Shown piece by piece: positions 6,823 through 13,897 of a stretch of 15,243 nucleotides of DNA. Below the pieces are notes generated by a model. It saw only the letters and a program-made list of their open reading frames with translations, did not search any database and was not told the DNA's origin. Origin of the DNA: Gemmatimonadales bacterium (GTDB taxonomy: Bacteria; Gemmatimonadota; Gemmatimonadetes; Gemmatimonadales; GWC2-71-9); assembly GCA_025929805.1 (NCBI GenBank), contig JAICPP010000055.1, forward strand, positions 1 through 15,243, written 5' to 3'. The position numbers were made by a program, and so were the translations under genes. Every line of letters starts with the position of its first letter. The stretch's first letter is position 1.

Positions 6823-8486
6823 TGACCACAGGTCCAATTTCGACCAAGTACATCTTTGTAACCGGCGGCGTAGTCTCCTCTCTGGGTAAGGGCATCGCCG
6901 CCGCTTCTTTGGGACGGCTGCTGGTAGAGCGCGGGCTGAGCGTCACGATGCAGAAGTTCGATCCCTACATCAATGTGGATCCCGGCACCATGTCGCCGTT
7001 CCAGCACGGCGAAGTCTTCGTCACCGACGACGGGGCGGAAACCGACCTGGACCTGGGTCACTACGAGCGCTTCATCGATCGTTCGCTTTCCCGGCAGAAC
7101 AACGTGACCACGGGCTGGATCTACCAGACCGTGATCAACAAAGAGCGGCGGGGCGAGTATCTGGGGTCGACGGTACAGGTGATTCCGCACATCACGGATG
7201 AAATTAAAAATGCCATCCGGCGGACGGCACCGGGCCATGACGTGGTGATCACTGAAATCGGGGGCACCGTCGGCGACATCGAGTCGCTCCCGTTTCTGGA
7301 GGCTATCAGACAGTTTCGTCAGGAGGTTGGCCGGGACAACGCGCTCTTCATTCATCTCACTTTGGTGCCCTACATCGCCGCGGCAGGGGAGCTCAAGACC
7401 AAGCCGACTCAGCACTCCGTACGCGATCTCATGGAAATCGGAATTCAGCCCGACATTCTGATTTGCCGGAGTGAGCAGCCGCTCGCCGCAGAGATCAAGC
7501 GCAAGATCGCTCTGTTCTGCAACGTGGACTTCGGCTGCGTGATCGAGAGTCCCGACGTGAAATCGATTTACGAGATCCCGGTTCGCTTTTTCGAACAAGG
7601 GCTGGATCGGGAGGTTTGCCAGCGGCTGCGGCTGGAAACCAAAGAGCCCGACCTTCAGGGCTGGAAGAGGATGACCGAGCGAATCCTTCACCCGACCAAG
7701 CGGGTGCGAATCGCCGTGGTGGGGAAATACACCGATCTGCGTGATGCCTACAAGTCGGTCCAGGAAGCCTTGACCCACGGCGGCATCCCGAACGATGCCA
7801 AAGTCGAGGTCGAGTGGATCGCGAGTGACCAGTTTAGCGACCAGCCTGCCGCGGGAAGGCTGCTTAGTCAGTACGATGGGCTGCTCATCCCCGGAGGTTT
7901 TGGCGAGCGGGGCATCGGCGGTATGGTCGAGGCCATCCGCTGGGCTCGGGAAAACGACCTGCCGTTCTTCGGCATCTGTCTCGGCTTGCAGGTCGCTATT
8001 ATCGAGTTCGCTCGCAACGTCTGCCGGCTTCCCGATACCAATAGCACCGAGTTCGAGCCCAACTGCCAAACCCCCGTCATCTCGCTCATGCACTCCCAGC
8101 GTGATGTATCCGATATGGGCGGCACGATGCGGCTGGGAGCCTACACCGCGCGTTTACGCCCCGGCTCGCGAGCCGCCCAGGCCTACGGGTCGACGGAGAT
8201 CAGTGAGCGACACCGGCACCGCTGGGAGGTAAGTAATGCGTATCGTGACGTACTGGCGGAGTACGGGCTCCGCCTCTCGGGACAATCGCCCGATGGCGGG
8301 CTGGTGGAGGTGATCGAGCTGCCCGACCATGCCTGGTTCATCGGCTGCCAATTTCACCCCGAGCTCAAGTCACGGCCCACGCGGCCGCACCCGCTTTTCG
8401 CCGGGTTCATCGCGGCGGCACTGCGCCGTCGGGAGGCGGCCCCCGCGCGCGCCGCCGTAGAGGAGCTGGCCCGGAGCACCCGGTAG
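6822..8486 (+). CDS. pyrG: CTP synthase (glutamine-hydrolysing)
   Basis: PyrG converts UTP, ATP and glutamine to CTP. The 554-residue length and two-domain layout are standard. The N-terminal synthetase domain (1-270) has the P-loop-like GGVVSSLGKGIAAASLG (15-31), QKFDPYINVDPGTMSPFQHG (44-63), EIGGTVGDIES (145-155) and KTKPTQHSV (192-200). The C-terminal glutaminase domain (about 295-540) has GGFGERG (358-364), the nucleophile Cys386 in FFGICLGLQ and His512-x-Glu514 in FHPEL. ATG 6822 overlaps the kdsB stop, and the stop overlaps the kdsA GTG (TAGTG). The position between kdsB and kdsA ties CTP supply to CMP-Kdo synthesis; pyrG-kdsA linkage is also known in proteobacteria. All key residues seem intact. 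Confidence 0.97.
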   Translation: MTTGPISTKYIFVTGGVVSSLGKGIAAASLGRLLVERGLSVTMQKFDPYINVDPGTMSPFQHGEVFVTDDGAETDLDLGHYERFIDRSLSRQNNVTTGWIYQTVINKERRGEYLGSTVQVIPHITDEIKNAIRRTAPGHDVVITEIGGTVGDIESLPFLEAIRQFRQEVGRDNALFIHLTLVPYIAAAGELKTKPTQHSVRDLMEIGIQPDILICRSEQPLAAEIKRKIALFCNVDFGCVIESPDVKSIYEIPVRFFEQGLDREVCQRLRLETKEPDLQGWKRMTERILHPTKRVRIAVVGKYTDLRDAYKSVQEALTHGGIPNDAKVEVEWIASDQFSDQPAAGRLLSQYDGLLIPGGFGERGIGGMVEAIRWARENDLPFFGICLGLQVAIIEFARNVCRLPDTNSTEFEPNCQTPVISLMHSQRDVSDMGGTMRLGAYTARLRPGSRAAQAYGSTEISERHRHRWEVSNAYRDVLAEYGLRLSGQSPDGGLVEVIELPDHAWFIGCQFHPELKSRPTRPHPLFAGFIAAALRRREAAPARAAVEELARSTR

Positions 8487-9286
8487 TGGGTTGGTCCTTC
8501 AGCCGTACTCCATTCCTCATCGCCGGGCCCTGTGTCATCGAGCCCGGCGACCTGCTGCCCAGGGTAGCCGAGGAGCTCGCCCGCATCGAGCGAGACCTCG
8601 GGATACCGGTCTGCTTGAAAGCCAGCTTCGATAAGGCAAACCGGTCTCGCCTACAGGCGAGCAGAGGTCCCGGATTGGATGAAGGGCTACGCGCTCTTGA
8701 AAAGGTCGGAGCCGCCAGTGGCCTTCCGGTGCTCACCGATATCCACGAAGCACAGCAGGCACGTCCGGTGGCCCAGGTTGCCGATGCCTTGCAGATTCCT
8801 GCCTTTCTCTGCCGACAAACCGACCTCCTGATCGCTGCCGGTCAGACCGGCAAGGCCGTCAACATCAAGAAGGGGCAGTGGCTGCACCCGGAAGCGATGG
8901 GCGGGTCCGTCGAGAAGGTGCGGAGCGCGGGAGCCGGGGACATCGCAGTGACGGAGCGGGGAACCTTCTTCGGCTACGGCGATCTGGTAGTCGACATGCG
9001 GAACTTTGTCCGCTTGCGCGCGATCACCGGCGCGCCGGTGATCTTCGATGCGACCCACGCGGTCCAGCAGCCCGGACGAGGTGAAGGCGGTGCCAGCGGA
9101 GGCCAGCGTGAGCTGATCCCGCGCCTCCTCGCCGCCGCCGCCGCCGCCGGCGCCGATGGGTTCTTCCTGGAGACTCACCCGGATCCCAGTCGTGCGCAAA
9201 GCGACTCGGCCACTCAGTGGCCGCTCGACCGGCTGGCGGACCTCGTGAGCCAGACACTCGAAATCTGGGGGCGAGCCCGGGTATGA
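8486..9286 (+). CDS. kdsA: 3-deoxy-8-phosphooctulonate synthase (Kdo-8-phosphate synthase), metal-dependent type
   Basis: KdsA condenses arabinose 5-phosphate with phosphoenolpyruvate to Kdo 8-phosphate in the cytoplasm. The 266 residues form a single TIM-barrel domain. Motifs are LIAGPCVIE (11-19), KASFDKANRS (45-54), GPGLDEGL (61-68), LTDIHE (83-88), NIKKGQW (126-132), ERGTFFGYGDLVVDMRN (157-173), FDATHAVQQPG (187-197) and FLETHPDP (227-234). Cys16, His191, Glu229 and Asp240 match in order and spacing the four metal ligands known from the metal-dependent Aquifex enzyme. E. coli-type enzymes carry Asn in place of this Cys. The start is GTG 8486, which overlaps the pyrG stop and leaves a normal N-terminus. 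The stop overlaps kdsC (ATGA). A (GCC)6 run encodes a poly-alanine in helix 7 or 8. Confidence 0.95.
   Translation: MGWSFSRTPFLIAGPCVIEPGDLLPRVAEELARIERDLGIPVCLKASFDKANRSRLQASRGPGLDEGLRALEKVGAASGLPVLTDIHEAQQARPVAQVADALQIPAFLCRQTDLLIAAGQTGKAVNIKKGQWLHPEAMGGSVEKVRSAGAGDIAVTERGTFFGYGDLVVDMRNFVRLRAITGAPVIFDATHAVQQPGRGEGGASGGQRELIPRLLAAAAAAGADGFFLETHPDPSRAQSDSATQWPLDRLADLVSQTLEIWGRARV
9131..9148 (+). repeat. (GCC)6 trinucleotide run inside kdsA
   Basis: Six GCC codons in a row encode alanines at about residues 216-221, just before GADGFFLE. Alanine-rich helix sequence is normal at this place in KdsA, but the pure codon run is prone to slippage by whole codons, which would not shift the frame. Confidence 0.7.
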
Positions 9287-9843
9287 GCGTGATTGGTGCG
9301 GTCGCCGCCAGGAAGGTACGACTGCTTGGCCTCGATGTGGACGGAGTGTTGACCGACAACGGCGTCTACATCGGGCCTGTTGCCGGAGACCGGGTCGAGC
9401 TCAAACGGTTCAACATCCAGGACGGGTTGGGCCTGATCCTCCTCAAGACTGCAGGGCTCCCGGTGATCTGGATCAGCGGCAGGAGCTCCGAGGCCACGGC
9501 ACTCCGGGCGGCCGAGCTGCGGGTGGAAGAGCTGCTACAAGTGCCCGGCCCGCAAAAGGCGGCAGCTTTCGAGCAGGCTTTGACCAGCCGGGGCATCGGG
9601 TGGGACGAAGCCGCCTTCGTTGGAGACGACTTGGCCGACCTGCCGATACTCCGGCGCGTGGGGTTGCCTATTGCCGTGTCCAACGCGGTGGCCGAGGTCA
9701 AACAGGTGGCTGCCTATGTCACCCAGGCTGCGGGCGGCCACGGTGCAGTTCGAGAAGTCGTGGAGGCTCTGTTGCGCGGCCGGGGCGAGTGGTCAGAGAT
9801 ACTCGAACGCTACTTTGCGGAGCAAGCTGCGGGTGCGGCATAA
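9283..9843 (+). CDS. kdsC: 3-deoxy-D-manno-octulosonate 8-phosphate phosphatase
   Basis: KdsC is a HAD-superfamily phosphatase that removes the phosphate from Kdo 8-phosphate to give Kdo. From ATG 9283 it has 186 residues, close to E. coli KdsC (188) and typical of the capless tetrameric C0 type. The HAD motifs are I LDVDGVLTD with Asp18 and Asp20 (17-25), II WISGRSS with Ser65, III Lys92 (GPQKAAAF) and IV VGDDLADLPIL (113-123). Other KdsC-like segments are FNIQDGLGL (43-51) and the C-terminal TQAAGGHGAVREVVE (137-151), which places the substrate-specificity tail. The start is chosen because ATG overlaps the kdsA stop (ATGA); an upstream in-frame ATG at 9217 lies deep inside kdsA and adds non-family sequence. 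The stop lies 11 bases inside the proposed kdsD start. Confidence 0.93.
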   Translation: MSVIGAVAARKVRLLGLDVDGVLTDNGVYIGPVAGDRVELKRFNIQDGLGLILLKTAGLPVIWISGRSSEATALRAAELRVEELLQVPGPQKAAAFEQALTSRGIGWDEAAFVGDDLADLPILRRVGLPIAVSNAVAEVKQVAAYVTQAAGGHGAVREVVEALLRGRGEWSEILERYFAEQAAGAA

Positions 9844-10798
9844 AGACTCCGAGTTGATCCAGGTGGGCAGCCGAGTGCTGGAGCTCGAGGCCACCGAGGT
9901 CTCCGCTGCGGCAAAACGGCTGAACGATTCGTTCGCTCGCGCGGTGCGATTGTTGGCAGCCGCCAAGGGCAGAGTCATTGTCTCCGGGGTGGGCAAATCA
10001 GGGCTCATAGCCCGGAAGATCGCTGCAACCCTGACCTCGACGGGAACCGCCGCGTCCTACCTTCACCCGGTGGATTCGCTCCATGGCGATCTCGGAATTG
10101 TTGGAAAGGACGACATTGCGATTGTGCTGAGCAAAAGCGGTGCATCAGAAGATCTCTTCGGGCTACTTGGCTCACTTCAGCGTCTCGGCGTGCCCATCAT
10201 TGCCATCACGGGGGAAGCGGACTCCGCCCTGGCGCGGGTAGCCAGTGTGACCCTGGATGCGTCGGTCACCGAGGAAGCTTGTCCGCACGACCTCGCGCCC
10301 ACCGCGAGCACAACGGTGGCTCTGGCTCTGGGCGATGCCCTGGCGGTGGCACTCCTGAGGGAGAAAGGCATCAGCCGTGACAAATTCGCGGAGCTCCACC
10401 CTGGAGGCAGCCTCGGTCGTAGGTTGTTGCTCCGGGTGCGGGACGTGATGCTCCCACCAGGACGGGTGCTTCGGCCCGATGCTACCATGCGTGAAGCAGT
10501 GGTGAGCCTGGCGCATGACCGCGGCTTGGCAATGGTGTCCGAGGACGGGCACTTGGCAGGCGTCCTCACAACCGGTGATCTCACCCGACTAGCCGAGCGC
10601 GATCCGCGCTTCTTCGAACGGCGGGTTGACGAGGTGATGACCCGAACCCCCAAAACCACCTCGCCCGATGACCTAGCCGGCGCCGCCGTCGGTGTCATGC
10701 AGAACCGCGGAATCATGGTCCTTCCAGTCGTGGATAACGGAGGCGGCATTGTCGGCGTGGTGCACCTGCACGATCTGATGCGAGCGGGGGCGGTGTGA
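9833..10798 (+). CDS. kdsD: D-arabinose 5-phosphate isomerase
   Basis: KdsD interconverts ribulose 5-phosphate and arabinose 5-phosphate, the first committed step toward Kdo. The start taken is GTG 9833, with GGAG 10 bases upstream. It gives 321 residues against 328 in E. coli and begins where the family begins. An in-frame ATG at 9620 is inside kdsC and is rejected. Residues about 20-180 form the SIS sugar-isomerase domain: SGVGKSGLIARKIAATL (51-67), SLHGDLG (82-88), LSKSGASEDL (99-108) and DLAPTASTT (153-161). Residues 204-257 and 268-318 are two CBS domains. Lys55, Glu106, Glu147/148 and His189 (ELHPGGSLGRRLL) match the positions of the catalytic residues reported for E. coli KdsD. The gene overlaps kdsC by 11 bases and is followed directly by lptC. 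Confidence 0.93.
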   Translation: MRHKDSELIQVGSRVLELEATEVSAAAKRLNDSFARAVRLLAAAKGRVIVSGVGKSGLIARKIAATLTSTGTAASYLHPVDSLHGDLGIVGKDDIAIVLSKSGASEDLFGLLGSLQRLGVPIIAITGEADSALARVASVTLDASVTEEACPHDLAPTASTTVALALGDALAVALLREKGISRDKFAELHPGGSLGRRLLLRVRDVMLPPGRVLRPDATMREAVVSLAHDRGLAMVSEDGHLAGVLTTGDLTRLAERDPRFFERRVDEVMTRTPKTTSPDDLAGAAVGVMQNRGIMVLPVVDNGGGIVGVVHLHDLMRAGAV

Positions 10799-10806
10799 GG
10801 GAGCGG

Positions 10807-11388
10807 ATGGGAAGGACAGGAAGAACGGGAAGGTTGGGAAGACGCATTTTCCTTTCCATCTTTCCCATCTTTCCCGTGCTTCCCCTCCTTTCATGCGAGG
10901 AGCCCGGTGTCAAACCGACTACCACGGTCCAGGCGTCGGACAGCGCAGACCAGGTGCTGGAAGGGTTTTCCCATTACGTGACCAACGAAGGGATCCTGCG
11001 CAGCCGGGTCGAAGCGGACACCGCGTATTTCTATGAACCCACGCAGATCACGGAGCTGCGCAAGGTCAAGGTCGTATTCTACGATCTGAAAGGTGCCGAG
11101 AGCTCGACGCTTACTTCCCAGCGTGGCATCTACCGGTGGCAGAACGGCTCGATGGAGGCCTCCGGCAATGTCGTTGTGGTCTCCCCCGACGGGCGGCGGC
11201 TCGCGACCCAAGTCCTCCGCTACGAGAGCGCAACCAACCTGATCGTGACTGATAAGCCTTTCACCTTTGACCGGGGTGTGGAGCACCTGGAAGGCAACAG
11301 CTTCCGCTCCGACCCTGACTTCCGCAACATCGTCACCGACCGCCCGCGTGGCGTTACCGGTGATGGCATGCTGTTGCCCGGACAATGA
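10807..11388 (+). CDS. lptC: LPS export protein LptC, probable lipoprotein with an unusual repeat-encoded signal
   Basis: LptC links the inner-membrane LptBFG transporter to periplasmic LptA. From ATG 10807 it has 193 residues (E. coli 191). ATG 10807 is preferred because GAGG lies 6 bases before it; GTG 10795, overlapping the kdsD stop, would add four residues. Residues 1-13 are MGRTGRTGRLGRR. Residues 14-29 are hydrophobic but proline-rich (IFPIFPVLPLLS), and LLSC with Cys30 looks like a lipobox. Most LptC proteins instead keep a membrane anchor. Residues about 45-190 form the beta-jellyroll LptC domain, with SQRGIYRW, ASGNVVVVSPDGRRL, TDKPFTF and FRSDPDFRN in the usual order. The signal region is encoded by a long purine/pyrimidine inverted repeat (10810-10892). 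It overlaps lptA by 4 bases (ATGA). Identity is good; the exact start and lipidation are less sure. Confidence 0.85.
   Translation: MGRTGRTGRLGRRIFLSIFPIFPVLPLLSCEEPGVKPTTTVQASDSADQVLEGFSHYVTNEGILRSRVEADTAYFYEPTQITELRKVKVVFYDLKGAESSTLTSQRGIYRWQNGSMEASGNVVVVSPDGRRLATQVLRYESATNLIVTDKPFTFDRGVEHLEGNSFRSDPDFRNIVTDRPRGVTGDGMLLPGQ
10810..10892 (+). repeat. Long inverted repeat with purine and pyrimidine arms at the start of lptC
   Basis: Bases 10810-10841 face 10861-10892 in exact register: 28 of 32 positions pair (3 are G-U), around a 19-base loop. The left arm is built from 9-base units beginning GGAAG (10810, 10819, 10828, 10837) and encodes Gly-Arg repeats. The right arm is also 9-base periodic, with ATCTTTCCC twice (10858-10866, 10867-10875) then GTGCTTCCC, and encodes Ile-Phe-Pro repeats. 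The hairpin begins at the second codon, so in mRNA it would sit in the ribosome's initiation zone. Confidence 0.85.
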
Positions 11389-12740
11389 TGCAGCGGCCCC
11401 GCCACCCCGCGGCCCAGCTCGGGCTGGCTCTCCTCCTTCTGGCAACTTGGTCGCCACCCGCCGCGGCCCAGTCCGAACGCTGCGTGTTCCAAATCAGCAA
11501 CGTTGATCGGCAGGGTGCCGTGGTCGAGACGCCGCAGGGGACCAACTACTTCGCCGGCGGCAACGTGCAGCTCAGCTGCCGCGGCCTCCAGGTCACGATG
11601 CGGAGCGACAGTGTGGCCGCCTACGGCGGTACGGTGGTCCACTTCATCGGAAATGTGAAGTATCGCGATTCGACGCTGACGATGGACGCCGATAGGGGTA
11701 CCTACTACAGAAACGGCGAGAAGTGGGAAGCGCGCGGCCGGGTGGTAACGAACAATCTGAGGACCGGGTCGAAACTGACCGGCCCGGCACTGGATTATTA
11801 CCGCGTGGCCAAAGGGGTCAGAGATACTCTGGAGATGTTCTCGACGGGTCGCCCCCGGATTGAATACGTCACGAATGATCCGGGTGTCAAACTGGTCGAG
11901 CCTTATATCATCGTCGCCAACAGGGTCCGCCTCAAGGGCAGCGACCGCCTCTGGGCCGGTGGTAAGGTAACCATAAACCGAAGCGACTTCTCGGCCCGGG
12001 GTGACTCGCTTCGGCTGGACACGGGGCAGGGAAGCGACGGGACTCTGATCGGCGGCAACCCTGTCATGCGGGGACTTGGCCGGGACAGCTTCAACCTGAC
12101 CGGACGCCGGCTGGATCTAAAGCTCAGCGGGCGGGAGCTTACCTATGTCATTGCCAAAGGCACTGCCCACGCCGTGAGCAAGGAGTGGGACCTAGTTGCC
12201 GATACTATTGGACTTGACATCAAGAATCGAAAGCTGGAGCAGACCCTTGCCTGGGGGGACTCCACCCGACCGTACGCGACCTCGCCGGCGTATGCCATGC
12301 GCGCCGATTCATTGGCCCTGGATACCCCGGGGCAACAGCTCAAAGAAGTCCGCGGTTTTGGGAAGGCCTGGTTGGGTGGTACCATCGATACCAGGACCAA
12401 GCAAAGGGACTGGATGCGAGGTGATACCGTAATCGCCCAGTTCGTGCAGCGGGACTCGGCGGGAACCCGCCGCGCGGCGCTGAACCGAATCGTGGCTCGC
12501 AAAAGCGCCCAGTCCTTTCATCTTGATCCCAATCCGAAGCATCCGGAGCGGCCGTCGATTAATTATGCTCGGGGTGACGTGATCGTGATGACCATGAAAC
12601 ACGGTGCCCGCACCGGGGTGGACCGGGTTGATGTCCAGGGTCAGGTGGATGGCGTCCAGTTGGAGGCCGCTGAGGTCGTCCCGGCCGACTCCTTGAGTCC
12701 TCGACCACAGGCCGCTGAACGAGCCCGAGGCGGGCAATGA
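11385..12740 (+). CDS. lptA: OstA/LptA-family periplasmic LPS-transport protein, long form
   Basis: The 451-residue protein starts with a cleavable signal peptide (hydrophobic 11-20, AAAQ cleavage near residue 29), so it is periplasmic. The mature part is beta-rich. Residues about 45-200 resemble the OstA N-terminal beta-jellyroll that forms the LPS bridge in LptA and LptD (GTNYFAGGNVQLSCRG, HFIGNVKYRDSTLTMDADRG, RVVTNNLRTGSKLTGP). Similar strand-rich blocks follow (ADTIGLDI, MRADSLALDT, NYARGDVIVMT), suggesting two or three stacked modules. E. coli LptA has only 185 residues. It is too short for, and shows no sign of, the LptD barrel. Two cysteines (33 and 65) could form a disulfide. ATG 11385 overlaps the lptC stop, and its stop overlaps lptB. 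The place between lptC and lptB supports LptA; the extra length may span a wider periplasm or replace several LptA copies. Confidence 0.83.
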   Translation: MMQRPRHPAAQLGLALLLLATWSPPAAAQSERCVFQISNVDRQGAVVETPQGTNYFAGGNVQLSCRGLQVTMRSDSVAAYGGTVVHFIGNVKYRDSTLTMDADRGTYYRNGEKWEARGRVVTNNLRTGSKLTGPALDYYRVAKGVRDTLEMFSTGRPRIEYVTNDPGVKLVEPYIIVANRVRLKGSDRLWAGGKVTINRSDFSARGDSLRLDTGQGSDGTLIGGNPVMRGLGRDSFNLTGRRLDLKLSGRELTYVIAKGTAHAVSKEWDLVADTIGLDIKNRKLEQTLAWGDSTRPYATSPAYAMRADSLALDTPGQQLKEVRGFGKAWLGGTIDTRTKQRDWMRGDTVIAQFVQRDSAGTRRAALNRIVARKSAQSFHLDPNPKHPERPSINYARGDVIVMTMKHGARTGVDRVDVQGQVDGVQLEAAEVVPADSLSPRPQAAERARGGQ

Positions 12741-13897
12741 CAGCTCCCGAGTGGGTCGCTGCTCTAGGGGATCGGGACCCATCAGTTCCCATCGGCCTGG
12801 CCGCGATCGTCCGTGCCGCCGGCCCCACAGACACGATCGCCTTCTCGGATCTGGTGCACACCTATCGCGAAGCCTACCTAGCCTGCTATCAGCAGCTGGG
12901 AGAAGCAGACCAGGAGGTCTCGGGCGACGAGATACGACATCACCTCAATGACTCCGTCCTTCCCCGGTTGGCCACGGAGGGGTGGATTCTGGACACCGCG
13001 CAGGGCTACTGGCAGACCGTACGACCGCGGGTGGCCTGGTGGGGACCGAGGCTCGAAGAGCGGCAGACGGTGTACGATGCGCTGCTGAATTCCGCCCGCC
13101 GGGCTGTGCAGCGGGCTCGGTCCTATACTCGCAAGCGCACCAAGGCCAGCCTGCTGGAAGGCCTGGACCTCCGAAAGAGCTTCAAGGGACGGCCGGTAGT
13201 CGACCATGTCAGCGTTCGGGTCGAGCAGGGAGAGATCGTGGGACTTCTCGGGCCCAACGGGGCGGGAAAAACCACGACCTTCTACCTTATTACTGGCCTC
13301 ATTCTTCCCGATGAAGGTCGAGTCCTGCTCGACGGAGTGGATCTGACCGGGGCGCCCATGTATCAGCGGGCGCGCGGCGGCATCGGCTATCTGGCGCAGG
13401 AGCCCTCTGTGTTTCGGCGGATGACCGTGGAGGAGAACATTCTGGCCATCCTCGAAACCCGGCCCCTGGGCCGGGAAGACCGGCAGCGCCAATTGGATCG
13501 CATGCTGGATGAGCTGTCTATCAAGCACCTGAGAAAGAGCAAAGCCTACTCCCTCAGCGGCGGAGAGCGCCGCCGTCTGGAGATCACCCGTGCCCTGGTA
13601 GCGGATCCGAAGTTCATGCTGCTGGACGAGCCCTTTGCCGGCGTGGATCCGATTGCCGTCCACGACATCCAGACGATTGTTGCCGGCCTCAGACATCGCG
13701 GGATTGGAGTCTTGATCACGGATCACAACGTGGAGCAGACACTCGACATTGTAGATCGGGCTTACATCATGTTCGAAGGCAAAGTGCAGGCCTCCGGCAC
13801 CGTACGCGAGCTGGTGTATGACGACCGGGTCGCGCAGCTCTACTTGGGACCGACGCTCACCGCGAGGCTCAGAGCTCGCCTCGAGGCAGTCGCATGA
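12737..13897 (+). CDS. lptB: LPS export ATPase LptB with an N-terminal extension of about 138 residues
   Basis: LptB is the cytoplasmic ATPase that powers LPS extraction by LptFG. The ABC part is residues about 139-386. It has Walker A GPNGAGKTTT (172-181), Q-loop Gln221 (YLAQEPSVFRRMTVEENI, typical of LptB), signature LSGGERRR (273-280), Walker B FMLLDEPF with Glu298, D-loop AGVDP and H-loop His330 (ITDHNV). LptB normally has about 240 residues; this protein has 386. The extension (1-138) is mainly helical. It includes FSDLVHTYREAYLACYQQL (36-54) and a helix-turn-helix-wing-like stretch (about 62-97), then a basic helix (QRARSYTRKRTK). The ATG overlaps the lptA stop (ATGA) and no in-frame Met occurs until after Walker A, so the extension is probably translated. 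The stop overlaps rpoN. I do not recognise the extension. Confidence 0.92.
   Translation: MTAPEWVAALGDRDPSVPIGLAAIVRAAGPTDTIAFSDLVHTYREAYLACYQQLGEADQEVSGDEIRHHLNDSVLPRLATEGWILDTAQGYWQTVRPRVAWWGPRLEERQTVYDALLNSARRAVQRARSYTRKRTKASLLEGLDLRKSFKGRPVVDHVSVRVEQGEIVGLLGPNGAGKTTTFYLITGLILPDEGRVLLDGVDLTGAPMYQRARGGIGYLAQEPSVFRRMTVEENILAILETRPLGREDRQRQLDRMLDELSIKHLRKSKAYSLSGGERRRLEITRALVADPKFMLLDEPFAGVDPIAVHDIQTIVAGLRHRGIGVLITDHNVEQTLDIVDRAYIMFEGKVQASGTVRELVYDDRVAQLYLGPTLTARLRARLEAVA

Noticed and set aside
6819..8093. Long open frame (424 codons) antisense to pyrG
   Set aside because: It mirrors the well-conserved CTP synthase in codon-biased GC-rich DNA, has no recognisable motifs, and is a shadow.
9620..9832. 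Extending kdsD upstream to an in-frame ATG at 9620
   Set aside because: It would add 71 residues of frame-shifted kdsC sequence with no family match; GTG 9833 gives the normal length.
10673..10894. Minus-strand frame opposite the start of lptC
   Set aside because: It looks protein-like only because the inverted repeat reads similarly on both strands (FPTFPFF against IFPIFP); it runs into kdsD sequence with no family match.
11385..12740. Calling the gene lptD
   Set aside because: It is far shorter than LptD, shows no outer-membrane barrel or C-terminal aromatic end, and its place between lptC and lptB fits lptA.
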